Below are positions 50,041 to 58,600 of a stretch of DNA of 64,000 nucleotides, piece after piece. The position numbers were made by a program, and so were the translations under genes. Origin of the DNA: Oenococcus oeni DSM 20252 = AWRIB129 (GTDB taxonomy: Bacteria; Bacillota; Bacilli; Lactobacillales; Lactobacillaceae). The stretch covers positions 45,313-109,312 of the forward strand of contig NZ_AQVA01000006.1 in the NCBI RefSeq assembly GCF_000372485.1, written 5' to 3'. The notes under the pieces were generated by a model that was not told the origin of the DNA, made no database searches, and saw nothing but the letters and a program-made list of their open reading frames with translations. Within the stretch, counting starts at the first letter, position 1, and every line of letters starts with the position of its first letter.

Positions 50041-51800
50041 TTATTTGAATTGAGCATTGTATAAACGTGCGTAGCTACCATTTTGTTTCAACAATTGTTC
50101 GTGCTTGCCCTTTTCAACAATTCGTCCTTGGCTCATCACAATAATTTGATCAGCATTATAAATTGTTGAAAGTCGGTGAGCAATTACTAGTGAAGTTCGA
50201 TTTTTCATTAGCGCTTTTAAGGCATGCTGAATATTTTTCTCAGATTCATTATCCAGGCTGGCCGTTGCTTCATCGAGAATAACAATCGGAGCGTCTTTAA
50301 GTAAAGCCCGCGCAATTGAAATTCTTTGTTTCTGCCCCCCGGACAATTTAACCCCTCGCTCACCAACCAAAGTATTCATGCCCTTCGTTTGTTGGTGAAT
50401 AAAATCGGCGATATCAGCCATTTCAGCTGCCTGCCAAATATCTTCTTCTGAAGCTCCCTGTTTGCCATAAATAATATTGTCTTTGATTGTCCCATCAACG
50501 ATATAGGTATCTTGTGAAAAAATAGCAATATTTTCTCGCAGAGATCTAAGTTTTATTTTCTTAATATCAAGACGATCAAATTTGATCGAACCATTATCCA
50601 GGTCATAAAGGCGATCTATCAATTTGGTAATTGTCGTTTTTCCTGAACCAGAACGCCCAACCAAAGCCGTGGTTTTGCCGAAGGGAATCGAAAAAGTAAT
50701 ATCATGAATAGTTTCCTCTTTCTCATATGCGAAACTAACGTTTTCAAGATTAATTCCCTTAGAAATTTTTGGAAAATTTATTGCACCTTTGTCCTCAACG
50801 ATCGAAGATTTGACCTGATTAATATCCATAATCCTTCCGTAAGATACCAAAGATTCCTGCAACTGATTCAGCAAAGAAGTCAAGGAACGAATAGGATTTT
50901 GTAAAAGTGAAACATAGCTCAAGTAAGCGACTAATTGTCCTACGGTTAATTGATCGTGAATGACAAAATAAGCTCCCAGAGTAAGAATTATCGCCGTTCC
51001 GATATAATTAACCAAATCGACTAATGGCGAAAAAATAGCCATATTGTGTGTTACCTGAATCAAATCACGCTTATTTCGATTACTGTTTTCTTCAAAACGT
51101 TCTTCTTCCAAATTTTCGCTGGCATAACTTTTGATCAATTCAATCTGTGTTAAAGTATTTTGCATTTGATTCGACATATCGGATTGAGAACGACGGGCCG
51201 CGCGAAAAGCAGTATGGATACGGCCACGAAAAACACGGTAAATTATAAACATAAATGGAAAAGTCAGACTGACAGCCAAAGCCATTTGCCAATTAACGTA
51301 AAAAATAAAGGCCCAAACACCGATAAAAGTAAAAAAAATTCCCAATTATCGAAAGCATGTTGCTTGAAATTAAATTCTGCAAATTGCTGACATCCCCAGT
51401 CAGTCTGGTCATCAAATCACCAGTTTTACTTGATTCGAAAAAATGAGTATCCAATTGAATTATTTGATGGTAAAGCTTATTGCGCAATCCTGTAATCGCC
51501 GATTGGCTCAGCACTCCCATGTAATAAACCGAAAAATAGTTCAGCAAGCCTAAAAAAACGGCCGTCAGTAATAAAACCGCAGTTGAACCGATCAGCCAGC
51601 TGAAATCTTTTTTTTGGGATCACTGAATCGATGATAAATTGTTCGATTTGCGGAATTACAAATTGTAGCATTGTAATAATCGTCAGAGCTACTACGTTTA
51701 AAATCAGTATCCAACGATTATGCAAAACCTCACCAAAAACAAAACGCAGCATTTGCCAAGTAGCGTATTTATTGCCAGCAGTATCTGCTTCTTTTTGCAT
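50041..51800 (-). pseudogene. Multidrug-type ABC exporter (membrane domain plus ATPase), two frameshifts
   Basis: Three frames make one half-transporter of about 585 residues. The start MQKEADTAGNKYATWQMLRF leads to membrane segments. At an A8 run (51608-51615) one surplus A breaks the frame after IDSVIPKK; without it DFSWLIGSTAVLLLTAVF follows. At a T8 run (51331-51338 on the plus strand as A8) another surplus base breaks it after SIIGNFF, after which TFIGVWAFIFYVNWQMALAV resumes. The ATPase part (50041-51345) is intact: Walker A GRSGSGKTTITKLI, signature LSGGQKQRISIARAL, Walker B IVILDEATASLD. It lies downstream of marR on the same strand. Confidence 0.88.
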
Positions 51801-51879
51801 ATTTATACCAAATTCCCTTCAAAAAAATTAATTAACAAAAACCAACCGTAATAAGATAAAAATTATTCTATTTGTCGGT

Positions 51880-52302
51880 CTATCTCCCGATCAATGATCT
51901 GAAGCATTTTGACAAAGTCTTTTTTTGTTGTGTGCTGAAACTTGAGAAAATTCTCGAACCAACTTCGATATTCTGCCGGTTTATTTGCTGACGAAGTTTT
52001 TCACCTTTTTCAGTAATTTCCAAAAAGAAACTTCGATGGTCTTGAGAAACCAGACGTTTTTTAACCAGACCCTCTTCAAGAAGATTATTAATCTTCATTG
52101 TTGCTGATGGAGCTGTAATTCTCAGGTGGGCTGCAAAATCTTTGGCAGTGCAACGACCGTTTTTGTGGCTGATAGCGTTTAAAGTTCTTCCCAACTCCTG
52201 CGGAATTCCCTCAGACTTGGATCTGATACGTGCTAAGAAATGAAGTTTCCGAGCCGTATTATGCAGAATAATATAAGATTGTAGGGATAAATCGTCAGTC
52301 AA
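51880..52302 (-). CDS. MarR-family regulator
   Basis: A 140-residue winged-helix protein: CTAKDFAAHLRITAPSATMKINNL (about 56-79) is the recognition region and DHRSFFLEITEKGEKL (about 91-106) the wing. It starts with TTG, chosen because AGGAG lies 6 bases upstream. It precedes an ABC exporter gene on the same strand, a usual drug-efflux pairing, though the exporter is broken. A palindrome in its promoter probably mediates autoregulation. Confidence 0.88.
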   Translation of the reverse strand: MTDDLSLQSYIILHNTARKLHFLARIRSKSEGIPQELGRTLNAISHKNGRCTAKDFAAHLRITAPSATMKINNLLEEGLVKKRLVSQDHRSFFLEITEKGEKLRQQINRQNIEVGSRIFSSFSTQQKKTLSKCFRSLIGR

Positions 52303-52318
52303 AATTGGCTCCTATTAC

Positions 52319-52341
52319 TTAGTTAGTTTAACTAATTATAT
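52319..52341 (-). promoter_or_regulatory. marR operator and -10 box
   Basis: TTAGTTA and TAACTAA arms are separated by three bases (52319-52335), next to -10 TATAAT on the minus strand (52335-52341 region). Position and symmetry fit a MarR site blocking its own promoter. Confidence 0.65.
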
Positions 52342-52698
52342 AACCAACAACCAATAATTGCGAATTAACTTTTTAAAGTAAAAACAATATTCTCGCTTCT
52401 TAATGGCCGAAAATAAATTTAAAAAAATTGTAGAATCATTAAAAGCCTTTTTCTTTTTATAAGTCAAAGAACTAATTTTATCTTCATCCCGCTTAACAGT
52501 CAGAAAAAGCAAAAAAACATTTCATACAAATCACCAATATGGTAAAAATTATTTTTGGAACTAATTTAACACCATAATCCGGCAATCACCAACTGTCTCA
52601 GTGTTCTCAAATGTTAAAGCCTTTATTTTTATCATAAAAATGTCTTTTAGGAAAGCAAACTATAAATAATGACACCAATTTATCTCGTTGGATCATAT
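52342..52698. other. Intergenic region without a recognised gene
   Basis: A/T-rich stretch between marR and the GNAT gene. I see no convincing reading frame, RNA gene or repeat on either strand; short palindromes such as TTTTTAT / ATAAAAA near 52630 are not clearly terminators. Confidence 0.5.
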
Positions 52699-53241
52699 CT
52701 ATCTAGCACTATTTTTATCCAAATAAAAATAAATGTCTGATTTTCCCGATTGAGTCGTGTAATTATAGTCGAAATCGTTAAATCCCCCTATTTGAAAACC
52801 GATTTTCAGGTAAAACTGGCAAGCAGCTAGGTTATTATCTTGGCATACTGCATAAACCCCCTTGTAACCTAATTGGACTGCCCTTCGGAGTCCTTCTTTA
52901 ATTAACTGATTACCTATGCCCAACTTACGATGATCCCTATTAACTTTTAAATCTTTCAGATAAAGATATTTATTCCAATGTTTTTGATAAATAGCAAGGC
53001 CGACACAATTCGAATCATCATAAGCGCCCAAAGCAAATCCATTCTGATTTATTTCCTGCAAATGATATCTTTCATCTGGAAAAGCCATCGTCCTTTTGTG
53101 AGTAAATATTTCCACTTCGTACGACCAATTATTATTGAGACGATCAATTTTCATTCGACCAAAAAGTTCAAAAGGCTCGTTTTTCAATCCTAAGTCGCCA
53201 CGATTATCAAAATCGATTAATTGATAATTAATTTCTGCCAT
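52699..53241 (-). CDS. GNAT-family N-acetyltransferase (streptothricin acetyltransferase-like)
   Basis: A 180-residue acetyl-CoA-dependent transferase. The core motif LYLKDLKVNRDHRKLGIGNQLI (about 91-112) contains the R/Q-x-x-G-x-G/A loop, followed by YKGVYAVCQDNNLAACQFYLKIGFQIGGF (about 126-154), which resembles the streptothricin acetyltransferase group. Resistance is only a family-based guess. SD AAAGGAT precedes the ATG. Confidence 0.78.
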   Translation of the reverse strand: MAEINYQLIDFDNRGDLGLKNEPFELFGRMKIDRLNNNWSYEVEIFTHKRTMAFPDERYHLQEINQNGFALGAYDDSNCVGLAIYQKHWNKYLYLKDLKVNRDHRKLGIGNQLIKEGLRRAVQLGYKGVYAVCQDNNLAACQFYLKIGFQIGGFNDFDYNYTTQSGKSDIYFYLDKNSAR

Positions 53242-53336
53242 TAATATCCTTTGGAATATATTTTACGTTAAGATTTCCTTGCGCCGACTTTTTTCCTGTG
53301 ATAGGATACAAATAACAAATTCAGAATGTTGAAAAA

Positions 53337-53401
53337 GCTTATATATGGTCGTAATAAGGATGACCGTTTCTACCCGGAGCCACAAACTCAGGACTATAAG
53401 C
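53337..53401 (+). ncRNA. Guanine-type purine riboswitch aptamer upstream of xpt-pbuX
   Basis: P1 GCUUAUA / UAUAAGC (53337-53343, 53395-53401). P2 GGUCGU / AUGACC with a 7-base loop ending GG; J2/3 GUUUCUACC, the invariant core; P3 with a 7-base loop starting CC, able to kiss the GG of L2. J3/1 reads GACUAU, with C at the specificity position, which selects guanine or xanthine rather than adenine. Deviations are one G-A mismatch in P3 and a short J1/2. It lies about 75 bases before the xpt ribosome-binding site. Confidence 0.88.
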
Positions 53402-53438
53402 AATTAAGTACTTGTGCTGATTTTTCATAGTCTGCGGG

Positions 53439-53470
53439 AAGCTTTTTCTTCTATTGAAATTAGATAGGAG
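53439..53470 (+). promoter_or_regulatory. Riboswitch expression platform: hairpin over the xpt ribosome-binding site
   Basis: CUUCUAU (53448-53454) pairs with AUAGGAG (53464-53470), covering the SD AGGAG. AAGCUUUUUC (53439-53448) is fully complementary to GAAAAAGCUU (53331-53340), which holds the 5' strand of P1. Ligand binding would therefore decide which pairing forms. A translational off-switch is the simplest reading; that is inference. Confidence 0.6.
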
Positions 53471-53477
53471 ATTAGTT

Positions 53478-54074
53478 ATCAAAATTTTAGAAGAGAAAAT
53501 TAAATCCGAAGGCATCGTGCTCGGATCAGATATTCTAAAGGTCGATAGTTTTTTGAATCATCAAATCGATCCTTTTTTAATGTCGCAAATCGGACAGGCT
53601 TTTGCTGAAAAGTTCAGTCACGAAAACATAAGTAAGGTACTCACAATCGAATCCTCAGGAATTGCTCCAGCTCTAATGACAAGTCTTCAGCTGCAGGTAC
53701 CAATGATTTTTGCGCGCAAACACCAAAGCCGTACTTTAAATGAGGAGTTCTTTTCTGCCAGCGTTTATTCATATACAAAACAGACAGAAAACCAGATTGC
53801 CGTTTCAAAAAGGTTTATCAATCCCGGTGATCGTGTTTTGATCATTGACGATTTTCTGGCTAACGGCCAAGCGGTTCAAGGATTACTGGATATCATAAAT
53901 CAGGCGGGTGCCAGCGCTGTCGGCGTCGGTATTGTAATTGAAAAACGTTTTCAAGCTGGACATCAATTAATCTTGTCAAAAAACCTGCCGCTTGTCTCGC
54001 TGGCAAGCATTGATCGTTTCGAGGATGGACAAGTCGTTTTTAGTAAACAAGGGGAAACTTCGCATGTCAATTAA
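53478..54074 (+). CDS. xpt: Xanthine phosphoribosyltransferase, apparent AUC start codon
   Basis: Salvages xanthine to XMP. The 198-residue product matches Xpt: DILKVDSFLNHQIDP (about 16-30), TIESSGIAPA (about 57), VPMIFARKHQS and the PRPP loop VLIIDDFLANGQA (about 124-136). Homology to other Xpt proteins begins at KILEEKIKSEG, so Met should be at 53478, but the codon there is ATC. SD AGGAG lies exactly 7 bases upstream of it. An upstream in-frame TTG (53454) lies inside the SD hairpin and has no ribosome-binding site, and the next internal start (GTG) would remove conserved residues. It overlaps pbuX by 11 bases. Confidence 0.93.
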   Translation: MKILEEKIKSEGIVLGSDILKVDSFLNHQIDPFLMSQIGQAFAEKFSHENISKVLTIESSGIAPALMTSLQLQVPMIFARKHQSRTLNEEFFSASVYSYTKQTENQIAVSKRFINPGDRVLIIDDFLANGQAVQGLLDIINQAGASAVGVGIVIEKRFQAGHQLILSKNLPLVSLASIDRFEDGQVVFSKQGETSHVN

Positions 54075-55410
54075 TAATCGGGAAAGTCAAAATAATCTTG
54101 TCGATAATTATCATTCAGCGCTTTTAGGTATTCAACATCTGTTGGCAATGTATTCCGGAGCAGTTCTTGTCCCACTACTAATCGGTGGTGCACTTAAATT
54201 CAGTGCTGCTCAAATGACCTATCTTATTTCAATTGATATCTTCATGTGTGGGCTGGCCACTTTTCTGCAATTATTTACTAATCGCATTTTTGGGATTGGA
54301 TTACCGGTTATCTTAGGCTGCGCCATCCAAGCAGTCGCTCCATTGGAAATGATTGGTCAAAATTTTTCAATCGGCACTATGTATGGTGCGATCATTGCTT
54401 CAGCCGTCTTTGTCTTTTTAATTGCGGGCCTCTTTGCCAAAATCCGCAAGTTCTTTCCACCCTTGGTAACCGGAACTGTCATTACAGTAATTGGTTTAAC
54501 TCTGATCCCAATCGGTTTTGTAAATCTTGGCGGCGGCAGTGCCACAGCTAAATCCTTTGGTTCCGGCAATAATTTGATTGTGGGTCTGTTCACGATTTTA
54601 GTTGTTTTGGTTTGCAGTGTTTATGGTCGTGGTTTCATCAGTCGAATCGCCGTCCTGATCGGTCTTCTACTGGGGACAATCTTAGCTTCCTTGATGGGCA
54701 TGGTTTCCTTTAAAGCAGTTGTTGATGCCAGTTGGTTCCACTTCCCACAACCTTTTTACTTCGGCACTCCACGTTTTGAGGTTTCTTCTATTTTGACAAT
54801 GATTGCCATTTCATTGGTTTCCTTAGTAGAATCAACTGGTGTTTTTTTCGCCCTCGGCGATATCACCAAAAAACCGATTGGCGAAAAGGATCTCAAAAAA
54901 GGTTACCGTGCCGAGGCTTTAGCCGGCATATTAGGTGGTATCTTCAATACTTTTCCGTATACGACTTTTTCACAAAACGTCAGTTTGGTCCAATTGTCCG
55001 GTATTAAAAGCCGCCAACCGATTTACTATGCTGCCGGTTTCTTAATGCTGCTCGGCCTACTGCCTAAAATCGGTGCATTAGCAACAATCATCCCCACTCC
55101 CGTGATTGGTGGTGCAACCGTGATTATGTTTGGCATGATTGCTATTCAGGGAATCCGCATACTGGAGAAAATGGATTTTTCAAACAACAAAAATATCCTT
55201 GTGGCTGCTATTTCGATTGGCGCCGGTTTAGGTGTCAGCGTCGAACCGAATATCTTCCAAAGTTTACCGGAAACAGTTAGATTAATTTTCAGTAACGGCG
55301 TTGTTATTGCCAGCTTATGTGCTGTTCTATTAAATTTGATTATCCAACCAGACAGGGTGACTAATAAAATAAAAAATCCTGCTGGAAGTGTTAAACAGCA
55401 GGAAAATTAA
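54064..55410 (+). CDS. pbuX: Xanthine permease
   Basis: Nucleobase:cation symporter-2 family carrier, 448 residues, about 12-14 membrane segments. Signatures include LLGIQHLLAMYSGAVLVPL (about 19-37), GCAIQAVAPLEMIG and SLVESTGVFFALGDITKKP (about 258-276), and the NCS2 core TFPYTTFSQNVSLVQLSGI. The start is the ATG at 54064, with GGGGAAA upstream; an upstream frame inside xpt is ignored. It forms an operon with xpt under the guanine riboswitch. Confidence 0.94.
   Translation: MSINNRESQNNLVDNYHSALLGIQHLLAMYSGAVLVPLLIGGALKFSAAQMTYLISIDIFMCGLATFLQLFTNRIFGIGLPVILGCAIQAVAPLEMIGQNFSIGTMYGAIIASAVFVFLIAGLFAKIRKFFPPLVTGTVITVIGLTLIPIGFVNLGGGSATAKSFGSGNNLIVGLFTILVVLVCSVYGRGFISRIAVLIGLLLGTILASLMGMVSFKAVVDASWFHFPQPFYFGTPRFEVSSILTMIAISLVSLVESTGVFFALGDITKKPIGEKDLKKGYRAEALAGILGGIFNTFPYTTFSQNVSLVQLSGIKSRQPIYYAAGFLMLLGLLPKIGALATIIPTPVIGGATVIMFGMIAIQGIRILEKMDFSNNKNILVAAISIGAGLGVSVEPNIFQSLPETVRLIFSNGVVIASLCAVLLNLIIQPDRVTNKIKNPAGSVKQQEN
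55371..55404 (-). terminator. Terminator of guaC inside the 3' end of pbuX
   Basis: On the minus strand TCCTGCTG and CAGCAGGA pair and are followed by six T residues. The hairpin overlaps the last codons of the convergent pbuX gene. Confidence 0.75.
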
Positions 55411-55425
55411 ATTTATTTATTATCT

Positions 55426-56397
55426 TTAATCACCATTCATGATTGTATTTTGCACAATCACATAATTAACAGTTCTCAAAGCTTGGAGATTATTTCCTCC
55501 AGCATAAGAAATCGAGGACTGGAGATCCTGAGCCATTTCGTTTAAGGTGTTTGCAATGTCACCACGGTAAGGAACCAAAAGGTCCTTCCCCTCGACATTC
55601 TTGTAAACGCCTTTTTGTTTGGCTGAAGCTGACCCATAATACTGCTTGTAGTGACGATGGTCGATCACCAGATCACTGCCAGGAGACTGTTTATGGCCGG
55701 CAAAAAGGGAGCCAATCATAACCATGCTCGCGCCGAAACGAACCGACTTGGCGATATCACCATTATGACGAATACCACCGTCTGCAATAATCGGTTTGCG
55801 GGCTGCTTTAGCACACAAACGGACAGCTGCCAGCTGCCAACCAGCTGTCCCGAAACCTGTCTTTAATTTTGTGATGCAGGCTCTTCCAGGACCAATCCCA
55901 ACTTTTGTGGCGTCGGCACCAGCGTCCTCTAATTCACGGACAGCATCCGGTGTCGCAATATTTCCAGCAACGACAAAGGCCTTCGGCAAATGTTTTTTAA
56001 TATAATGGATCATATCAATCACAGTATTAGCATAGCCATGGGCAATATCAATTGTGATATAGTCCGGCGTCAAACCAGCATCAACCAGTTCGTCGATCAG
56101 ACGATATTCTTCTTCTTTAACGCCGACACTGATCGAACTAATCAAACCCCTTTGCTTCATATCGGTCACAAAGTTAAATCTTTTCCCCGGTTCAAAGCGG
56201 TGCATAATGTAAAAATATCCATTTTCCGCAAGCCAAATTGCCAACTTATCGTCGATAACCGAAGCCATATTGGCTGGTACGACGGGTAATTTAAAACGAT
56301 GTCCGCCAAACTCAACACTCGTATCAGCTTCTGAACGCGAGCTGATCAAACATTTGTTAGGAATCAACTGAACATTCTCATAGTCAAATACTTCCAT
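55426..56397 (-). CDS. guaC: GMP reductase
   Basis: Converts GMP to IMP using NADPH, rebalancing purines. The 323-residue product starts [18 protein letters not shown] and has [11 protein letters not shown] (about 47), the catalytic Cys in [21 protein letters not shown] (about 169-189), [15 protein letters not shown] and SSISYAGG near the end, matching the Firmicute GMP reductase rather than IMP dehydrogenase. The start is the ATG at 56397; a TTG seven codons upstream is inside the SD region. It is convergent with xpt-pbuX. Confidence 0.95.
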   Translation of the reverse strand: MEVFDYENVQLIPNKCLISSRSEADTSVEFGGHRFKLPVVPANMASVIDDKLAIWLAENGYFYIMHRFEPGKRFNFVTDMKQRGLISSISVGVKEEEYRLIDELVDAGLTPDYITIDIAHGYANTVIDMIHYIKKHLPKAFVVAGNIATPDAVRELEDAGADATKVGIGPGRACITKLKTGFGTAGWQLAAVRLCAKAARKPIIADGGIRHNGDIAKSVRFGASMVMIGSLFAGHKQSPGSDLVIDHRHYKQYYGSASAKQKGVYKNVEGKDLLVPYRGDIANTLNEMAQDLQSSISYAGGNNLQALRTVNYVIVQNTIMNGD

Positions 56398-56453
56398 GAA
56401 ATCACATGCCTCTTTCAATCTTTAGCAGTGGCAATTTTCTCACCAACGAGATT

Positions 56454-56482
56454 ACGATATCGGTCTTTTTCACGAATGTCAA
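56454..56482 (-). promoter_or_regulatory. guaC promoter
   Basis: On the minus strand -35 TTGACA (56477-56482) and -10 TATCGT (56454-56459) are 17 bases apart, giving a leader of about 50 bases. No purine riboswitch was found in it. Confidence 0.7.
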
Positions 56483-56589
56483 ACTTTTTTAAGACTATAG
56501 CCCAAATTCGCAATTGGTTAACGATTACTAAAAAATTGCTTGTTTAAAAATCAGTCGTTTCTTGTTAGTTTTTTAATGCACCATTCGAT

Positions 56590-56868
56590 TCAAAAAAAGA
56601 TACTTGTCGCTAAAGAAACAAAGATCAATAACATCATTATTGATCTTAGTCGATTGAAATAAATATCATTGCTATCCTTTTTATTCAAACGATCAGCTAA
56701 GAGGAATAATATCAAAACAACTAGGGCAAGCCAAATTCCCGGGATAATTGTATTCTTTGAAAACTGTTGGCAAACAACCGTAACTATGTTCTTGTGATTT
56801 GGTAAAGTTACCGTCGCCAGAATCAACAGGTTGACAATGTACATGCAGATTATTTTAAAGATCTTCAT
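56590..56868 (-). CDS. Small membrane protein, unknown function
   Basis: A 92-residue protein with three hydrophobic segments (about 5-20, 45-58 and 73-91). No family recognised. SD AGAGG lies before the ATG. It stands alone between guaC and a divergent TetR gene, which may point to control by that regulator; this is a guess from position only. Confidence 0.55.
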   Translation of the reverse strand: MKIFKIICMYIVNLLILATVTLPNHKNIVTVVCQQFSKNTIIPGIWLALVVLILFLLADRLNKKDSNDIYFNRLRSIMMLLIFVSLATSIFF

Positions 56869-57049
56869 ATTTCAACCTCTGTAACCGGATAATTTGTTAA
56901 CACTATATGCGATGTATACACAATCGTACTACCTATTGACATTCTCTTTTAATATCTCAAAGATATCTTTCTGTACACTCTTATCAATATTATTAAGTAC
57001 TTCCATCAATCAATCTTCTCATGAAAAAAAATACTATTCAATCCCTTTT

Positions 57050-57104
57050 GGTTGACAGTTGTCAACCGTTTATCATTGACTCATAATGAAATTAATTGTA
57101 GAAT
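57050..57104 (+). promoter_or_regulatory. TetR-gene promoter with an upstream palindromic operator
   Basis: GGTTGACA and TGTCAACC arms around GT (57050-57067) form an 18-base near-perfect palindrome. It ends 8 bases before a -35 TTGACT (57076-57081), which is 17 bases from -10 TAGAAT (57099-57104). The palindrome is a candidate TetR site that could serve this gene and the divergent small membrane-protein gene. Confidence 0.7.
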
Positions 57105-57145
57105 ATCGGCTCATTTTCAAATAACTTTTTTAGGGGGCGTCTTAA

Positions 57146-57730
57146 ATGCAATGTAACGAAATTGACGAACGTATTTTTACGGCTTTTGTCCTTGTCATCA
57201 AAGAATCAAGCTCATATTCCAAAATAACATTAATCAGTGTGGCAAACAAACTGGGGATGTCACGCCAAGCGTTATATAAAACTCACTATCAGAGCATCGA
57301 TGAACTAGTTATTGCCCTGCATTATTTCATCGATCAGAATCCACAAATGAAATTAAAAAAATTTTTATCTCAACAAGCTGCATATCAACACACCGATTTA
57401 ATTCATTTTTTTGCTGAAGAAATCCTGCCCGATCTTTACAGTAAACGACAATATTTGCAGATTTTGTACAAGGGCATAGCCTGCCCGCCTTGGACTAGAT
57501 TTATTATGAAAAGTTATATTGATATTTTAGAACCTTACTTTAAAGGCTCTGAGGCCAAGACTGGTTTAAGCGTCGAATTCATGATGCAACTGGCCGTTAC
57601 CCAAACACTAACCATTATTGCCAATTGGATGAACCAACCCAAGCCCGAAAATCCTGCTACCTTTTCAAAGAAATTCATCTTCTTAATGACACACTCTATT
57701 AATGACTTAATCAGTATTAACCCCGATTAA
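57146..57730 (+). CDS. TetR-family regulator
   Basis: A 194-residue all-helical protein with an N-terminal HTH (KITLISVANKLGMSRQALYKTH, about 27-48) and a ligand domain (about 60-190). SD AGGGGG precedes the ATG. The regulated gene is unknown; an operator-like palindrome lies in its own promoter. Effector not predictable. Confidence 0.82.
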   Translation: MQCNEIDERIFTAFVLVIKESSSYSKITLISVANKLGMSRQALYKTHYQSIDELVIALHYFIDQNPQMKLKKFLSQQAAYQHTDLIHFFAEEILPDLYSKRQYLQILYKGIACPPWTRFIMKSYIDILEPYFKGSEAKTGLSVEFMMQLAVTQTLTIIANWMNQPKPENPATFSKKFIFLMTHSINDLISINPD

Positions 57731-57809
57731 CCATTTAAAGCTTCTGAAAGGTCCTCAAGATACATAAACCAAAGATTGAGTTTACTTTATACCACATACT
57801 GCCACATAA

Positions 57810-58163
57810 CTATTGTTTGCTGTAATCAGTAATTCCCAAACGATTGCCGGATAAATCTTCGAATTCTACAGCAAGCCCAGTATGAATCTCGTATGGCTCC
57901 GACATAAAATTTACATGTCCACTTTCCTTTAAATGAGAATAGGTATCTTTCACATTCTTGACTACAAACCAAAGCGTTGATTCCGCGTCAGGAAACATGT
58001 GCCGATCTTTTAGAATAATGGCTGGTTCATTTTCACCAATTTGAAATCCTATCATCCCTTTGTCGCGGAAATCAAATTTAACAGGCAAACCCAGGACATT
58101 TTTATAAAAATCGACAGATTCCGCCATATTATCAACACCTAGAAAAAAGTTATCGTAATCCAC
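57810..58163 (-). CDS. VOC-superfamily (glyoxalase/bleomycin-resistance-like) protein
   Basis: A 117-residue single-domain protein with two beta-alpha-beta-beta-beta modules: FFLGVDNMAESVDFYKNVLGLP and STLWFVVKNVKDTYSHLKESG. The start is GTG 58163 because AAAGGAG lies 9 bases upstream; the open frame runs 11 codons further. Glyoxalase I needs four metal ligands, and these are not all clear, so the exact role is unknown. Confidence 0.75.
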   Translation of the reverse strand: MDYDNFFLGVDNMAESVDFYKNVLGLPVKFDFRDKGMIGFQIGENEPAIILKDRHMFPDAESTLWFVVKNVKDTYSHLKESGHVNFMSEPYEIHTGLAVEFEDLSGNRLGITDYSKQ

Positions 58164-58445
58164 TAGTAATAGCTCCTTTGATTGATTATCGTACATACAG
58201 TTTCCATTCAGATAAAAGCTTCGATAATAAAAGAAGAATTAAATAAACAGAATTATTCCTTAAATCCTATCATAATTGAGCTCAGCGAAAAATTCGATTA
58301 AGTCAAAATAGGAAAACATTAACGAAACCGGTCCATAACATTGGATGCCGATCTATTTTTATAAAAACTAAATATCACCTCGACAAGCGATATCAAGATG
58401 TGTAAAAACACTAATGGAGTAGTTCTTGACCTGCCAACGTCATTA

Positions 58446-58533
58446 TGGATGGAGAGAGATTCGAACTCTCGCGCCGCATACACGACCTATCGGTTTTCTA
58501 GACCGACCCCTTCAGCCACTTGGGTATCCATCC
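58446..58533 (-). tRNA. tRNA-Ser, anticodon AGA (codon UCU)
   Basis: Class II tRNA. Acceptor stem GGATGGA / TCCATCC, D stem CCC/GGG, anticodon stem TCGGT/ACCGA with loop CTAGAAA (anticodon AGA), a long variable arm of about 19 bases, and T arm GAGAG-TTCGAAT-CTCTC. The body matches the lactic acid bacterial tRNA-Ser(TGA) type with T34 changed to A. The discriminator is A, not the usual G of serine tRNAs, and CCA is not encoded. No other gene is seen in 58197-58600. Confidence 0.9.
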
Positions 58534-58600
58534 GAACGTAAATATTTTACACTTTTAAGCCCCTAAAAATCCAGAAAAGTGCAAAATTGCTTCGGATTAG

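Noticed and set aside
56420..56530. A short peptide-like frame upstream of guaC (RIWAIVLKKFDIREKD)
   Set aside because: It has no start codon or ribosome-binding site, and the same bases form the guaC promoter (TTGACA, 17, TATCGT).
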